Shown piece after piece: positions 53,537-62,480 of a stretch of 64,000 nt of DNA (the first letter of the stretch is position 1; each line of letters opens with the position of its first letter). The DNA is from Flavimaricola marinus. Its GTDB lineage: Bacteria; Pseudomonadota; Alphaproteobacteria; Rhodobacterales; Rhodobacteraceae. The notes below the pieces were generated by a model. The model ran no database searches and had not been told where the DNA came from. It worked only from the letters and a program-made list of their open reading frames with translations. Both the position numbers and the translations under genes were made by a program. The DNA lies in NCBI RefSeq assembly GCF_900184895.1, contig NZ_FXZK01000001.1:558001-622000 (forward strand), read 5' to 3'.

Positions 53537-54060
53537 GCCCTGTCCCTTGCCTTGTCGCGCTTGTACTTGACCATCTTGCGGGTGATCATCTGACGACGCA
53601 GCGGCTTGAGATGGTCGATGAACAGCTTGCCGTCCAGATGATCCACCTCATGCTGCACGCAAGTGGCCCACAACCCGGTAAAGGTCTCCTCGGCCTCGTT
53701 GCCGTCGAGATCGATCCAGCGGACCGTGACCTCGGCCGGGCGCTCCACATCGGCATACTGGTCGGGCAAGGACAAACAGCCCTCCTCATAGACCGATCGT
53801 TCGTCAGAGGACGCGATGATCTGGGGATTCGCCATCACCATCGGGCGCGGGGCTTCGGAGTTCTCCTTGACGCAATCCATGACGAGCAATCGGCTCATGA
53901 TGCCGACCTGCGGCGCGGCAAGGCCGATGCCGGGGGCCTTGTACATCGTCTCGAGCATGTCCTTGGACAGGCTGCGCAAGGCGTCGGACATATCGTCGAC
54001 GGGCTTGCAGAGCGTCTTCAAACGCGGATCGGGGTGCAACAGGATGGGGCGCAGTGTCAT
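53533..54060 (-). CDS. def: Peptide deformylase
   Basis: 175 residues. Motifs GIGLAAPQVG, EEGCLSLPD and VQHEVDHLDG are complete. It is the first gene of the def-def-def-fmt operon and closest to the canonical housekeeping enzyme, with a typical basic C-terminal tail (MVKYKRDKAR). It removes formyl from nascent proteins, the reverse partner of fmt. Confidence 0.96.
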   Translation of the reverse strand: MTLRPILLHPDPRLKTLCKPVDDMSDALRSLSKDMLETMYKAPGIGLAAPQVGIMSRLLVMDCVKENSEAPRPMVMANPQIIASSDERSVYEEGCLSLPDQYADVERPAEVTVRWIDLDGNEAEETFTGLWATCVQHEVDHLDGKLFIDHLKPLRRQMITRKMVKYKRDKARDRA

Positions 54061-54160
54061 ACCGCCGATTTAGGCGAACAGGCCGCCGCTTGCAACATCC
54101 GCGCAATCGCGCTTGAACCCGGCCGCGCATCGGCTAGCTTGCGTCAAAACGGAGAACCAC

Positions 54161-55330
54161 ATGAGCTTTGATACCCTGATCGACTGGCGCGGCACCCATT
54201 CCGCAAAATGGGACAGCATGGAGAGCGTCTACGGCATCTCTCCCGATGAGGGGCTGGCGATGTGGGTGGCGGTGATGGATTTCCGGCCGCCAAAGGTGGT
54301 GCAGGATGCGGTGCTCGATCTGCACACCAAGGCGGCCTACGGCTATTACGGGAACAAGGGCGGCTATCACGACGCGATCCGCTGGTGGATGGCCGAACGG
54401 CACGGCTGGCAAGTCGAGGCGGACCAGATCTTCGACACCCACGGGTTGGTCAACGGCACCGCGATGTGCATCGACACCTACACCAATCCCGGCGACGGGG
54501 TGGTGCTGTTCACGCCCGTCTATCACGCCTTCGCGCGGGTGATCAAAGCGGCCGGACGCGAGGTCGTCGAATGCCCGCTGGTCAACGACGGCGGGCGCTA
54601 CAGCTTCGATTTCGACGCCTACGACGCGCAGATGACGGGCAACGAGCGGATGGTCGTGCTCTGCTCGCCGCACAATCCGGGCGGGCGGGTCTGGACCAAG
54701 GGAGAGCTGCAAGCGGTTGCAGCCTTTGCCAAGCGGCATGAGCTCACGCTGGTCTCCGACGAAATCCACTGCGACCTGACGATGCCGGGGCAGGTGCACA
54801 TCCCGATGGCGCTGATCGACGGGATCAGCGACCGGCTGGTGATGATGACGGCGGCCTCCAAGACGTTCAACATCGCGGGCGCCCATGTGGGCAACGTGAT
54901 CATCCCCGACGCCGACCTGCGGGCGCCCTTCGCCCGGCGGATGATGGCGATGGGGATGTCGCCCAATTCCTTCGGGGTGCATATGGTCACGGCGGCCTAC
55001 TCGCCCGAGGGGGCGGCATGGGTCGACGAATTGCGCAGCTATCTCGACGGCAACCGCAAGGTCTTTGACGCCGGGGTCAACGCCATCCCCGGGCTGCACT
55101 CGATGGATCTGGAGGCCACCTATCTGGCATGGGTCGATTTCGCCGGCACCGGGATGACGCAAGCGGAGTTCATCGCGCGGGTCGAAGGCCGCGCCAAGAT
55201 CGCCGCCAATCACGGCGACACCTTCGGCTCCGGCGGGGAAAGCTTCCTGCGGTTCAACCTCGGCGCACCGCGCTCGGTGATCGAGGACGCGGTCAGGCGG
55301 CTACAGGACGCGTTTTCCGATTTGCAATAA
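54161..55330 (+). CDS. PatB/MalY-type PLP-dependent C-S lyase
   Basis: 389 residues from the ATG at 54161, with GGAGAACC upstream. The PLP lysine is in TAASKTFNIAGAH. The fold-type I features AAYGYYGNKGGYHDAI, CSPHNPGGRVW and VSDEIHCDLTMPG are typical of the cystathionine beta-lyase (PatB/MalY) group. It probably cleaves cystathionine or related C-S compounds. It is divergent from def. Confidence 0.9.
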   Translation: MSFDTLIDWRGTHSAKWDSMESVYGISPDEGLAMWVAVMDFRPPKVVQDAVLDLHTKAAYGYYGNKGGYHDAIRWWMAERHGWQVEADQIFDTHGLVNGTAMCIDTYTNPGDGVVLFTPVYHAFARVIKAAGREVVECPLVNDGGRYSFDFDAYDAQMTGNERMVVLCSPHNPGGRVWTKGELQAVAAFAKRHELTLVSDEIHCDLTMPGQVHIPMALIDGISDRLVMMTAASKTFNIAGAHVGNVIIPDADLRAPFARRMMAMGMSPNSFGVHMVTAAYSPEGAAWVDELRSYLDGNRKVFDAGVNAIPGLHSMDLEATYLAWVDFAGTGMTQAEFIARVEGRAKIAANHGDTFGSGGESFLRFNLGAPRSVIEDAVRRLQDAFSDLQ

Positions 55331-55335
55331 CGGGG

Positions 55336-55686
55336 TTACAGCAACGGCAGCAGGCCCGCCGGACGGGCCTCTGTCGTGGCGAAATCCAGAGGCGGGCGGT
55401 CCGACACGGCCGTCGAGCGCTTGTACTCGTACAGCATCAGATCGTTCTCCTCCTGACTGGCCATGATCAGGCACTGCGCCAGATGACGGGGGCCGTCATA
55501 GATCTCGACCAATCCGCGCAGGCGGGGGGAGTCCTTGGCCACGACGGCAAAACCGCCGTCCCAGACCTTGGAGATGCGATAGACCTGATCGCCGTCGTGC
55601 ACACACAGACGCCCGGATTTGCGAAGCATCGCAACCCGTGCATCCTCTAGTCCCTTACGAACCGCTTCCGGCAAAAAATCTGACAT
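55336..55686 (-). CDS. Conserved protein of unknown function
   Basis: 116 residues, soluble, no signal. Segments SGRLCVHDGDQVYRISKVWD and LAQCLIMASQEENDLMLYEY suggest a small beta-rich fold. It converges on the PatB gene with a 5-base gap. No family recognised, but good codon use and start support a real gene. Confidence 0.65.
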   Translation of the reverse strand: MSDFLPEAVRKGLEDARVAMLRKSGRLCVHDGDQVYRISKVWDGGFAVVAKDSPRLRGLVEIYDGPRHLAQCLIMASQEENDLMLYEYKRSTAVSDRPPLDFATTEARPAGLLPLL

Positions 55687-55800
55687 GTCTGAGCCCCCGA
55701 ATACTCGCGCGTCGAGAGTAAAATTGGAACGAACTCAGCTAAGATCAAGTAAACATTTCCGCCGCGGCGCGGCACCCGGACAAGCCGCAGCGCAGCGAAA

Positions 55801-56574
55801 TCAGGCCTTCGCTTTCACCTTCGGCCGCAGAACATGGGGTTTGGCCGCGTCATACAGCGCCGAATCCGGAAAGCCGTGGGCATCCGACATCGCGGGCCCA
55901 ACCAGAATAAGTGCCGTGCGTGTGATTTTTGCAGCACGCACCTTGGCGTGAATGTCGCTCAACGTGCCGCGCAGAATCACCTGATCGGGCCAGCCGACCC
56001 GATACACCACCGCTAGCGGACAATCCGGGCCGTAATATGGCGTCAACTGGCGCTCGATCTCGCGCAGCGCCCTTATGCCCAGATGAATGGCCAGCGTCGT
56101 GCCGCTCTTGGCAAAGTTCTCCAGCGTCTCACCGGCAGGCATCGCCGTCGATTTCATGCTCATCCGGGTCAGCACAAGGCTCTGCGCCACCTCCGGCACG
56201 GTCAACTCCTGCCCCAGCGCGGCCGCGGCCGCCACATAGGCCGGCACGCCCGGCACGATCTCATAATCGATCCCGTCGGCCTTCAGACGGCGGATCTGCT
56301 CGGCAATCGCGCCATAAAGCGACGGATCCCCCGAATGCACCCGCGCCACATCCTCGCCGCGCCGGTGCGCCGCCACGATCTGCGCATGGGTCTCCTCCAG
56401 CGTCATCGGCGCCGTGTCCATGACGATCGCCCCCTCCGGCGCCCCTGCCACGACGGCCTCCGGCACCAACGACCCGGCAAACAAACACACAGGGCAAGCC
56501 GCGATCAACCGCGCCGCCTTCAAGGTCAGCAGTTCCGGATCGCCCGGCCCGGCCCCGATAAAGTAAACGGTCAT
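55801..56574 (-). CDS. cobM: Precorrin-4 C11-methyltransferase
   Basis: 257 residues from the ATG that shares one base with the cobJ stop (TGATG). The SUMT-family features are VYFIGAGPGDPELLTLKAAR, VHSGDPSLYGAIAEQIRRL and PGVPAYVAAAAALGQELTVP, with the CobM-type TRMSMKSTAMPAGETL. It methylates C11 of the corrin ring. It is the last gene of the cobalamin operon in the window. Confidence 0.95.
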   Translation of the reverse strand: MTVYFIGAGPGDPELLTLKAARLIAACPVCLFAGSLVPEAVVAGAPEGAIVMDTAPMTLEETHAQIVAAHRRGEDVARVHSGDPSLYGAIAEQIRRLKADGIDYEIVPGVPAYVAAAAALGQELTVPEVAQSLVLTRMSMKSTAMPAGETLENFAKSGTTLAIHLGIRALREIERQLTPYYGPDCPLAVVYRVGWPDQVILRGTLSDIHAKVRAAKITRTALILVGPAMSDAHGFPDSALYDAAKPHVLRPKVKAKA

Positions 56575-58511
56575 CACGCAGCTCCCATCTTCTTTGGGTC
56601 CAAAATATCCCGGGGGAGGGTCGCAGACCCGGGGGCGGAGCCCCCAGAACCAGAGCCCCCAAAACCAGTGCCGCCAGCGCCCCCTGCACGATCCCCACTC
56701 AGATCACCGTCGATCTTGCGGGCATAGCCACGCGGCGTGAACATGCGCGGCCCCTCGCCCAGTTGCGCAAGACGGCTGTGGGACGATCCCACCAACACCA
56801 CGGTCAGCATATCCACCTCATCCACCTGCAAATCGGCCAGACGACGATAACGGACCTCCTCCTCGGGGCGACCCAACGACGAGGCCAGCATGACAGGCGT
56901 ATCCGCCGGACGATGCTGCAACAGGATATCGCGGGCCTCGGCCAAGAGAGTCCGGCGGCGCTTCGACACCGGATTGTAGAACGCCACCACGAAATCGCCC
57001 TCCGCGGCGGCCTTCAGGCGGCGGACAATATCCTCGCGCGGGGTCAGCAAATCGCTCAGCGAGATCGCACAGAAATCGTGGCCCAACGGCGCACCCGCCC
57101 TTGCGGCAGCGCCTTGCAAGGCACTCACACCGGGCGAGCAGACCACCTCGACGCGCCGCGCCGCATCGCTCACGCCGCCCTGATCCTCGGCCCGGTCGAG
57201 CAGCTCGAACACCAGCGCGCCCATCGCATAGATGCCCGCATCGCCCGAGCAGACCAGTGCCACGTCACGGCCCTCGCCCGCGCGTTCCAGCGCATAGCGG
57301 CAGCGATCCTCCTCGCCGCCCAGCGGGAAATCCGACCGCTGCTTGCCCACGGCCAAAGGCCCGAGCAGATCAATATACAATCCGTAACCCACCAGTTCCT
57401 CGGCCTGCGCGACCAAAGAGGACACTTCCGGCGTCCGCCACGACGCCTGCCCCGGCCCGATCCCGACAACCGACAGGCGGCCACGCGAGCGGCCGCGCAA
57501 TCCCACCAACGGCGCATCGACGCGAGCCACGGCACAGGTCGCCTCCGCCGATTTGCGCTTCGGCAGGCACAGCACCGCATCGGGCCCCGCCTGCGCCAAG
57601 GCGGCGGCCTCGGACACGCCGTGGGTGCCCACTTCGGCAAAGACCACGTCCGACGGGTTGGCCAGCCTCTGCGTCTCGGCCTCCAGCGCCGCCGCGTCGA
57701 ACAGGCGAAACGGCACAGCGAACGCCGCCGCCAATGCGATCATCGCCGGCTCGTCGGCCTTGAGCGTCAGGGTGTTCACCGACGACAACGCCTCCGGAAT
57801 GATCCGCGCCTCGGCCAAGGCCCCGGCCACCAGTTCAGCCATCTCCTCCTCGGAGCAGTTGCGCGCGCAGCCCACGCCCAAGACATAGCGTTGCGGCGCA
57901 AACTGCAAATGCGCCGGGCCCAATCCCTGCACCGGCTCGGGCGAGCAGGTGATGCGAACGCCGTCGCCCACAGGCAGGCCCGCCAACCACTCCGCCGCCG
58001 CCGCATCCGGCCCGTCCACCGTCGCGCCGGCACCCGAGAGCAGGATCGCCATCGCCTCCTTGGCGTCCCAGGGATTGACCAATCGCCAGCCCGCAGGCGG
58101 CGCATCCAGCGCGACGCCCAAGGCCACGTCGCCCGCCGTCGTCACCGCCGAAACGGCACCCAAGGCCTCGGCAATCTGCGCGGCCAAGCGGTTCGCCCCG
58201 CGATGGCCGCCCAGCAGCGGGACGACGACCGCACCGTCGTCCGACACCGACACCACCGGCGGCTCCACCGTCTTGTCGGCGAGCAACGGCGCCACGGCGC
58301 GGATCAGGATACCACTCGCACAGACGCCGACCACCGGGACGCCCGCGGCAAACAGATCGCGGGCATGGTCCAAGGCATTGGCAAACCACGCATCGGCGCG
58401 GTCCACACGGCCCTCTCGGCCATGCACCGCACAGCCCAAAGCCTCCGCCACACGATGGGCCACCGCCTCTCCCGATCGGGACAGCGCCAAGACAACTGGT
58501 TTCAAAGCCAT
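56574..58511 (-). CDS. cobJ: CbiG-CobJ fusion: cobalamin biosynthesis CbiG and precorrin-3B C17-methyltransferase
   Basis: 645 residues. The N-terminal part (about 1-340) is CbiG-like: KTVEPPVVSVSDDG and VVPLLGGHRGANRLA, then a CobE-like C-terminal CbiG domain with VLGVGCARNCSEEEMAEL. The second part (about 345-590) is a CobJ/CbiH methylase: VVGIGPGQASWRTPEVSS, VALVCSGDAGIYAMG and FYNPVSKRRR. The fusion joins two steps of ring contraction. The last about 35 residues are Gly/Ser-rich, ending LPRDILDPKKMGAA, and are coded by a family A repeat (56589-56645). The cobI stop overlaps the start by 10 bases. Confidence 0.93.
   Translation of the reverse strand: MALKPVVLALSRSGEAVAHRVAEALGCAVHGREGRVDRADAWFANALDHARDLFAAGVPVVGVCASGILIRAVAPLLADKTVEPPVVSVSDDGAVVVPLLGGHRGANRLAAQIAEALGAVSAVTTAGDVALGVALDAPPAGWRLVNPWDAKEAMAILLSGAGATVDGPDAAAAEWLAGLPVGDGVRITCSPEPVQGLGPAHLQFAPQRYVLGVGCARNCSEEEMAELVAGALAEARIIPEALSSVNTLTLKADEPAMIALAAAFAVPFRLFDAAALEAETQRLANPSDVVFAEVGTHGVSEAAALAQAGPDAVLCLPKRKSAEATCAVARVDAPLVGLRGRSRGRLSVVGIGPGQASWRTPEVSSLVAQAEELVGYGLYIDLLGPLAVGKQRSDFPLGGEEDRCRYALERAGEGRDVALVCSGDAGIYAMGALVFELLDRAEDQGGVSDAARRVEVVCSPGVSALQGAAARAGAPLGHDFCAISLSDLLTPREDIVRRLKAAAEGDFVVAFYNPVSKRRRTLLAEARDILLQHRPADTPVMLASSLGRPEEEVRYRRLADLQVDEVDMLTVVLVGSSHSRLAQLGEGPRMFTPRGYARKIDGDLSGDRAGGAGGTGFGGSGSGGSAPGSATLPRDILDPKKMGAA
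56589..56645 (+). repeat. Dispersed repeat family A, copy 2, inside the cobJ 3' end
   Basis: CTTCTTTGGGTCC followed by AAAATATCCCGGGGG, and a GC-rich palindromic arm (GGGGGCGGAGCCCCC). It lies inside the cbiG-cobJ frame on the opposite strand and encodes its last residues. Confidence 0.75.
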
Positions 58512-59203
58512 GGATCGGCCCCCTTCGTCAGCAAGATCATTGAAAAATACGGCGCCCTTTCAGGAGCCTCAGCCAGCGGGCAGACCACCTCGTCGGGCAG
58601 GCTGACGCGCTCCACATAGACGGCCCGGTCCAGCAGACCCAAATCCGCAATCAGCGCCCGGATCTTGGGCAAATGTCGGCCCACCTTCATGATGGCCAGC
58701 GCCTCGGCCCCCTCGATGCGGGCACGCAACTCCGGCTCCGGCAACGGGCCGGGCAGAACGGTCAGGCGCTCGTTGCGGGCCACCAAGGGCAGGCCGGCGC
58801 GGGCCGCACAGGCCGTGACCGACGTCACCCCCGGCACCACCTGCACCTCGAACGCGCCCGACAACCGGGCAAAGAGATACATGAAAGAGCCATAGAAGAA
58901 CGGGTCGCCCTCACACAGGCAGACCACATCGCGGCCCCCCGCCAAAAACTCCGAAATCCGGGCCGCCCCCGCATCATAGGCGGCCTGCGCCGGCGCACGC
59001 TCGACGGTCATCGGCACGTCCATCACGATCTCTTCGGCACCGTCAGGGATCAGATCGGCCACGATCGATCTGGCAAAGCTCGCGCCGCCCGCCAAGGTCG
59101 GATAGGCGATCACGCGCGCGCCCTCGACCAGCCGCGCCGCCCGCAAGGTCAGCAAATCCGGCGCACCGGGGCCAAGGCCCACGCCATAAAGCACGCCGCT
59201 CAT
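58502..59203 (-). CDS. cobI: Precorrin-2 C20-methyltransferase
   Basis: 233 residues. The features YGVGLGPGAPDLLTLRAARL, LCEGDPFFYGSFMYLFARL and VVPGVTSVTACAARAGLPLV are typical of CobI/CbiL. It methylates C20 of precorrin-2. The ATG follows a family A repeat whose AAAAGAAG lies where the ribosome-binding site should be. Its stop overlaps the fusion-gene start. Confidence 0.94.
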   Translation of the reverse strand: MSGVLYGVGLGPGAPDLLTLRAARLVEGARVIAYPTLAGGASFARSIVADLIPDGAEEIVMDVPMTVERAPAQAAYDAGAARISEFLAGGRDVVCLCEGDPFFYGSFMYLFARLSGAFEVQVVPGVTSVTACAARAGLPLVARNERLTVLPGPLPEPELRARIEGAEALAIMKVGRHLPKIRALIADLGLLDRAVYVERVSLPDEVVCPLAEAPERAPYFSMILLTKGADPWL

Positions 59204-59204
59204 G

Positions 59205-59236
59205 CTTCTTTTGGCCCCAAATACGGCCCCCGGAGG
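59205..59236 (+). repeat. Dispersed repeat family A, copy 4
   Basis: CTTCTTTTGGCCCC followed by AAATACGGCCCCC. It lies in the 52-base gap between cobL and cobI. On the minus strand it ends one base before the cobI ATG, so it probably supplies part of the ribosome-binding site. Confidence 0.75.
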
Positions 59237-59255
59237 GCCGATCCACCACGCGCTC

Positions 59256-60461
59256 TCATCGCTTGATCAGGCTCCACTGGGTCACGGGCATCTGCGGGCG
59301 CCATCCGGTCAGACGACCGACAGGTTCGGCGCGGTGCACCGACAGCTTCACCAGATCGCCGCCGTGACGGGCATGAAGCGCGATCAACACCGCCTCGGAT
59401 TCCAGGGTCACCGCATTGGCGACGATACGGCCCAAGGGGCGCAGGGCGGCAAACGCCGCGTCAAAGACCTCTTCGGTCAGCCCGCCACCGACAAAAATCG
59501 CATCCGGCGGCGGCAGGCCGTCCAATGCGGCAGGCGCCTCGCCCTCCAAGATCTGCAACTGCGGTGCGCCAAGGGCCAAGGCATTGGCGGCGGCCATGGC
59601 GCGGCGGTCGGCGCGGGGCTCGATCCCGATGGCGCGGGCATAGCGGGCGGCGCGCATCCACTCGATGGCGACCGATCCGCAACCGGTGCCGATATCCCAG
59701 AGCAAAGCGCCGCGCATCGGCATCAGCTTGGCCACGGTGACGGCGCGGACCTCGCGCTTGGTCATGGTGCCGTCCGACTGGAACAGGGCATCCTCCAGCC
59801 CCGGCACGCGCGGGATCAGCGCCGCATCCGGGGCGGCGATGCACTCGACGGCCAGAGTGTTGAAGGCGGGGACGACGTGATCCCAGCTTTCGGCCACGCC
59901 TTCGAACCGGGCCTCGTCCTTGCCGCCCATCGCGGCCAGCACGGTCATCGGCGAGGCGCCAAAGCCGCGCTCGGTCAGGAACTTGGCGATCTGGGCCGGG
60001 GTCTCGGCGCCTGTGGTCAGGATGAGCAGGCGGGCGTCGGGCTGGATAAAGGCGATCATCTGCTCGACGGGGCGGCCATGGACCGTCAGCGTCTCGACAT
60101 CGGCCAAGGACCAGCCCATGCGGGCGGCGGCAAGCTGGAACGCGCTCAGCTGCGGGTGATAGACGATCTCGGACGGCGGGATCGCCCGGCCGATGCGAGC
60201 GCCGACCGAGAACCACAAGGGATCGCCGGTGACGAGCACCACGGCGCGACGGCCACGGAGACCGCGGATCGTCTCGATCATCGCATCGAAGGGCGAGGGC
60301 CATGCCATGCGCTCGGCATCCGGGTTTGCGGCGAGCTGGTGGTGACGGTCGCCGCCAAGGATCACCTCAGCCGCCTCGACGATGGCGCGGGTCGCGGGGA
60401 CAAGGCCGTCAAGGCCGTCCTCTCCGATACCGACGATATGCAGCCAAGGGTCCGTGGTCAT
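59256..60461 (-). CDS. cobL: Precorrin-6B C5,15-methyltransferase (decarboxylating)
   Basis: 401 residues. The N-terminal CbiE-like half (about 1-205) has VVLVTGDPLWFSVGARI and the C-terminal CbiT-like half (about 220-400) has the SAM motif LWDIGTGCGSVAIEW. Together these methylate C5 and C15 and decarboxylate C12 acetate. The start overlaps the cobH stop by 4 bases. Confidence 0.95.
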   Translation of the reverse strand: MTTDPWLHIVGIGEDGLDGLVPATRAIVEAAEVILGGDRHHQLAANPDAERMAWPSPFDAMIETIRGLRGRRAVVLVTGDPLWFSVGARIGRAIPPSEIVYHPQLSAFQLAAARMGWSLADVETLTVHGRPVEQMIAFIQPDARLLILTTGAETPAQIAKFLTERGFGASPMTVLAAMGGKDEARFEGVAESWDHVVPAFNTLAVECIAAPDAALIPRVPGLEDALFQSDGTMTKREVRAVTVAKLMPMRGALLWDIGTGCGSVAIEWMRAARYARAIGIEPRADRRAMAAANALALGAPQLQILEGEAPAALDGLPPPDAIFVGGGLTEEVFDAAFAALRPLGRIVANAVTLESEAVLIALHARHGGDLVKLSVHRAEPVGRLTGWRPQMPVTQWSLIKR

Positions 60462-61087
60462 GCGGTGGCTCCGATGCTGAGGGCGTTCACCGCCGCCGAG
60501 GCCATGGCCGAGCCGCCTTTACGGCCGCGCAGGGCGATGAACGGGGTGGCGCGGGGGTTGGCGGCGAGCTCGGCCTTGCTCTCGGCAGCGCCGACGAAGC
60601 CGACCGGGAACGCAAGGATCGCGGCAGGTTTCGGCCAGCCCGCGTCGAGATGCTCCATCAGGCGAAACAGGGCGGTGGGGGCATTGCCGATGGCCACGAC
60701 CGCGCCTTCGATATGATCGGCCCAGAGGTCCACGGCGGCGGCGGAACGGGTGTTGCCGATGGCCTGCGCATGGTCGGGAACGGTCGGGTCGTTCAGGGTC
60801 ACGACGACCCTGTTGTCGGCTGGAAGCGCCCGGCGGATCACGCCCGCGGCGACCATCTCGCAATCGCACAGGATCGGCGCCCCCGCATCGAGCGCGGCCC
60901 GGCCAGAGGCCACCACATCGGCGGAATAGGCGAGGCGGTCCGCGATCTCGACCATGCCGCAGGCGTGGATCAGCCGGGTGATGATCGGCTGCATATCCGG
61001 GGCAAACCGCTCGATCCGGGCCTCTTTGCGCACCGTGGCAAAGCTCTGCGCGTAGATCGCGGTGGGGTCTTTTTCGTAGGGGCGCAC
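60458..61087 (-). CDS. cobH: Precorrin-8X methylmutase
   Basis: 209 residues from a GTG at 61087 giving RPYEKDPTAIYAQSFATVR, which aligns with the usual CobH N-terminus. The catalytic-site segment RLIHACGMVEIADRL holds the conserved His. A TTG at 61150 would start inside a family A repeat and is rejected. It moves the C11 methyl to C12, giving hydrogenobyrinic acid. Overlaps cobL. Confidence 0.93.
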   Translation of the reverse strand: MRPYEKDPTAIYAQSFATVRKEARIERFAPDMQPIITRLIHACGMVEIADRLAYSADVVASGRAALDAGAPILCDCEMVAAGVIRRALPADNRVVVTLNDPTVPDHAQAIGNTRSAAAVDLWADHIEGAVVAIGNAPTALFRLMEHLDAGWPKPAAILAFPVGFVGAAESKAELAANPRATPFIALRGRKGGSAMASAAVNALSIGATA

Positions 61088-61122
61088 AAGATCGGCCTTT
61101 GCGAGGGCCGGCAGACGAGGGA

Positions 61123-61156
61123 GCCTCCGGCGGGGATATTTCAGACCCAAAGAAGG
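61123..61156 (-). repeat. Dispersed repeat family A, copy 5
   Basis: On the minus strand CCTTCTTTGGGTCTG followed by AAATATCCCCGCCGGAGG. It lies in the gap between cbiX and cobH, 36 bases upstream of the cobH GTG. Unlike copies 2-4 in this strand run, it has the same orientation as the genes. Confidence 0.75.
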
Positions 61157-61157
61157 A

Positions 61158-62480
61158 TCAGGGTTTGCGAGACTTCAGAGCGCTTTTCGGCCCAAGCGGG
61201 TGATCGGCATGGGGATAGACCGGGTGGGCATGATCGTGATCGTGGTGGTGGTGATGGGCGTGGTGATGATCATGGTGATGGTCATGCGCGTGGTCGTGGG
61301 CGTGGTCGTGGGCATGATCGTGAGCGAGGCCGTGCGCGTGCTGATGCGCGTGCAGGTCCTCGTGGCTCAGGCGGCAGAGCCCGGTGCAGAAGCTGTCGCA
61401 GAGCGTGCAATCGGCGACGTTGGAGCCGGGCGCCGTGGCCCCCTGCCCCTCGACATGGTGGTGATGGCTTTCCTGCACCGCGCCGACTTCGGCCTCGAAC
61501 CCCAGCACCGCGACCCGGTATTTGCACAGCACGCAGGTCGGCGGCGGCACCTCGCCATGGGCCGGGTGGCCCGCCCGATCCTCGGGGGCGATCTTTTGCA
61601 CCGGCCCGCCTTCGGAGGCGAGGATTTGCGTCCGGTAGCCGCAGGTGCCGCAGTTCGGCGGCGGGGTCTTGCCGGTCTGTTCGATGATCCGCTCGGCGAA
61701 GGTGGCCAGCACTTGCGGATGGTCGCCCAGATAGGGGGCTTTGACGAAGGTGATTTCGGGGTATTCGGCGGCAACCTGATCGGTGAAGCCGTAGATCCGG
61801 TCGATCAGGATGCCCGAGAACAGGAAATAGGGGAACACGATGACCCGTTTGTAGGGCAGTCGGGCGACATGTTGCAGGCAGGGCTCGACCAGCGGGAAGG
61901 TGACGCCGGAATAGCCGACCTCGACCCAGCCAAAGCCCATGCCTTCCTGGATCATCCGGGCGATCTTGGACACGTTGCCATTGGCATCCGGGTCCGAAGC
62001 CCCACGCCCGATCACCACGAGGCAGGTCTCCGACAGGGGCAGATCGCCGTGCGCGGCATTGGCGGCATCGACCGCCTCGCGGATGCGGCCGGCGGCGGCG
62101 GCGATCATCTTGGGGTCGACCCCCAACTCGCGGCCATAGCTGACGGCCATCCCATGCTTGGCGGCATAGGTGTTCAGCACCGTGGGGATGTCGTTCTTGG
62201 CGTGCATCGCGGCGAACAGCATCCCCGGCACCGCCAGAATCCGGTCGCAGCCCGCTTCGCGCAGCCGGTCCAGCCCGTCGCGGATCACCGGGTTGGCGAA
62301 TTCGAGGTAGCCGTAGTCGACCATCCAGTCAGAGGGGAGCAAGGCGGGCAGCTTTTCCGCCAGCACGGCAAACTCGTCGACGGCCGACTGGCTGCGCGAG
62401 CCGTGGCCGCAGATCATGACGCCCGTCTTGGTGCCGACTGCAGAGCCCGTCTCGACGCCCGATCTGGGGAGCACGGTCAT
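61158..62480 (-). CDS. cbiX: CbiX-type sirohydrochlorin/cobalt chelatase with metal-binding C-terminus
   Basis: 440 residues from the ATG at 62480. Two CbiX-like halves are visible: MICGHGSRSQSAVDEF with the metal-binding His near residue 26, and VIGRGASDPDANGNVSKIAR further on. From about residue 285 there are CxxC motifs (CGTCGY, CVLCKY, CTLCDSFCTGLC) that may bind an Fe-S cluster. The tail is extremely His-rich (about 28 His in the last 75 residues). Such long CbiX proteins insert cobalt early. The His tail suggests Co/Ni storage. It overlaps its upstream neighbour by 4 bases. Confidence 0.9.
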   Translation of the reverse strand: MTVLPRSGVETGSAVGTKTGVMICGHGSRSQSAVDEFAVLAEKLPALLPSDWMVDYGYLEFANPVIRDGLDRLREAGCDRILAVPGMLFAAMHAKNDIPTVLNTYAAKHGMAVSYGRELGVDPKMIAAAAGRIREAVDAANAAHGDLPLSETCLVVIGRGASDPDANGNVSKIARMIQEGMGFGWVEVGYSGVTFPLVEPCLQHVARLPYKRVIVFPYFLFSGILIDRIYGFTDQVAAEYPEITFVKAPYLGDHPQVLATFAERIIEQTGKTPPPNCGTCGYRTQILASEGGPVQKIAPEDRAGHPAHGEVPPPTCVLCKYRVAVLGFEAEVGAVQESHHHHVEGQGATAPGSNVADCTLCDSFCTGLCRLSHEDLHAHQHAHGLAHDHAHDHAHDHAHDHHHDHHHAHHHHHDHDHAHPVYPHADHPLGPKSALKSRKP

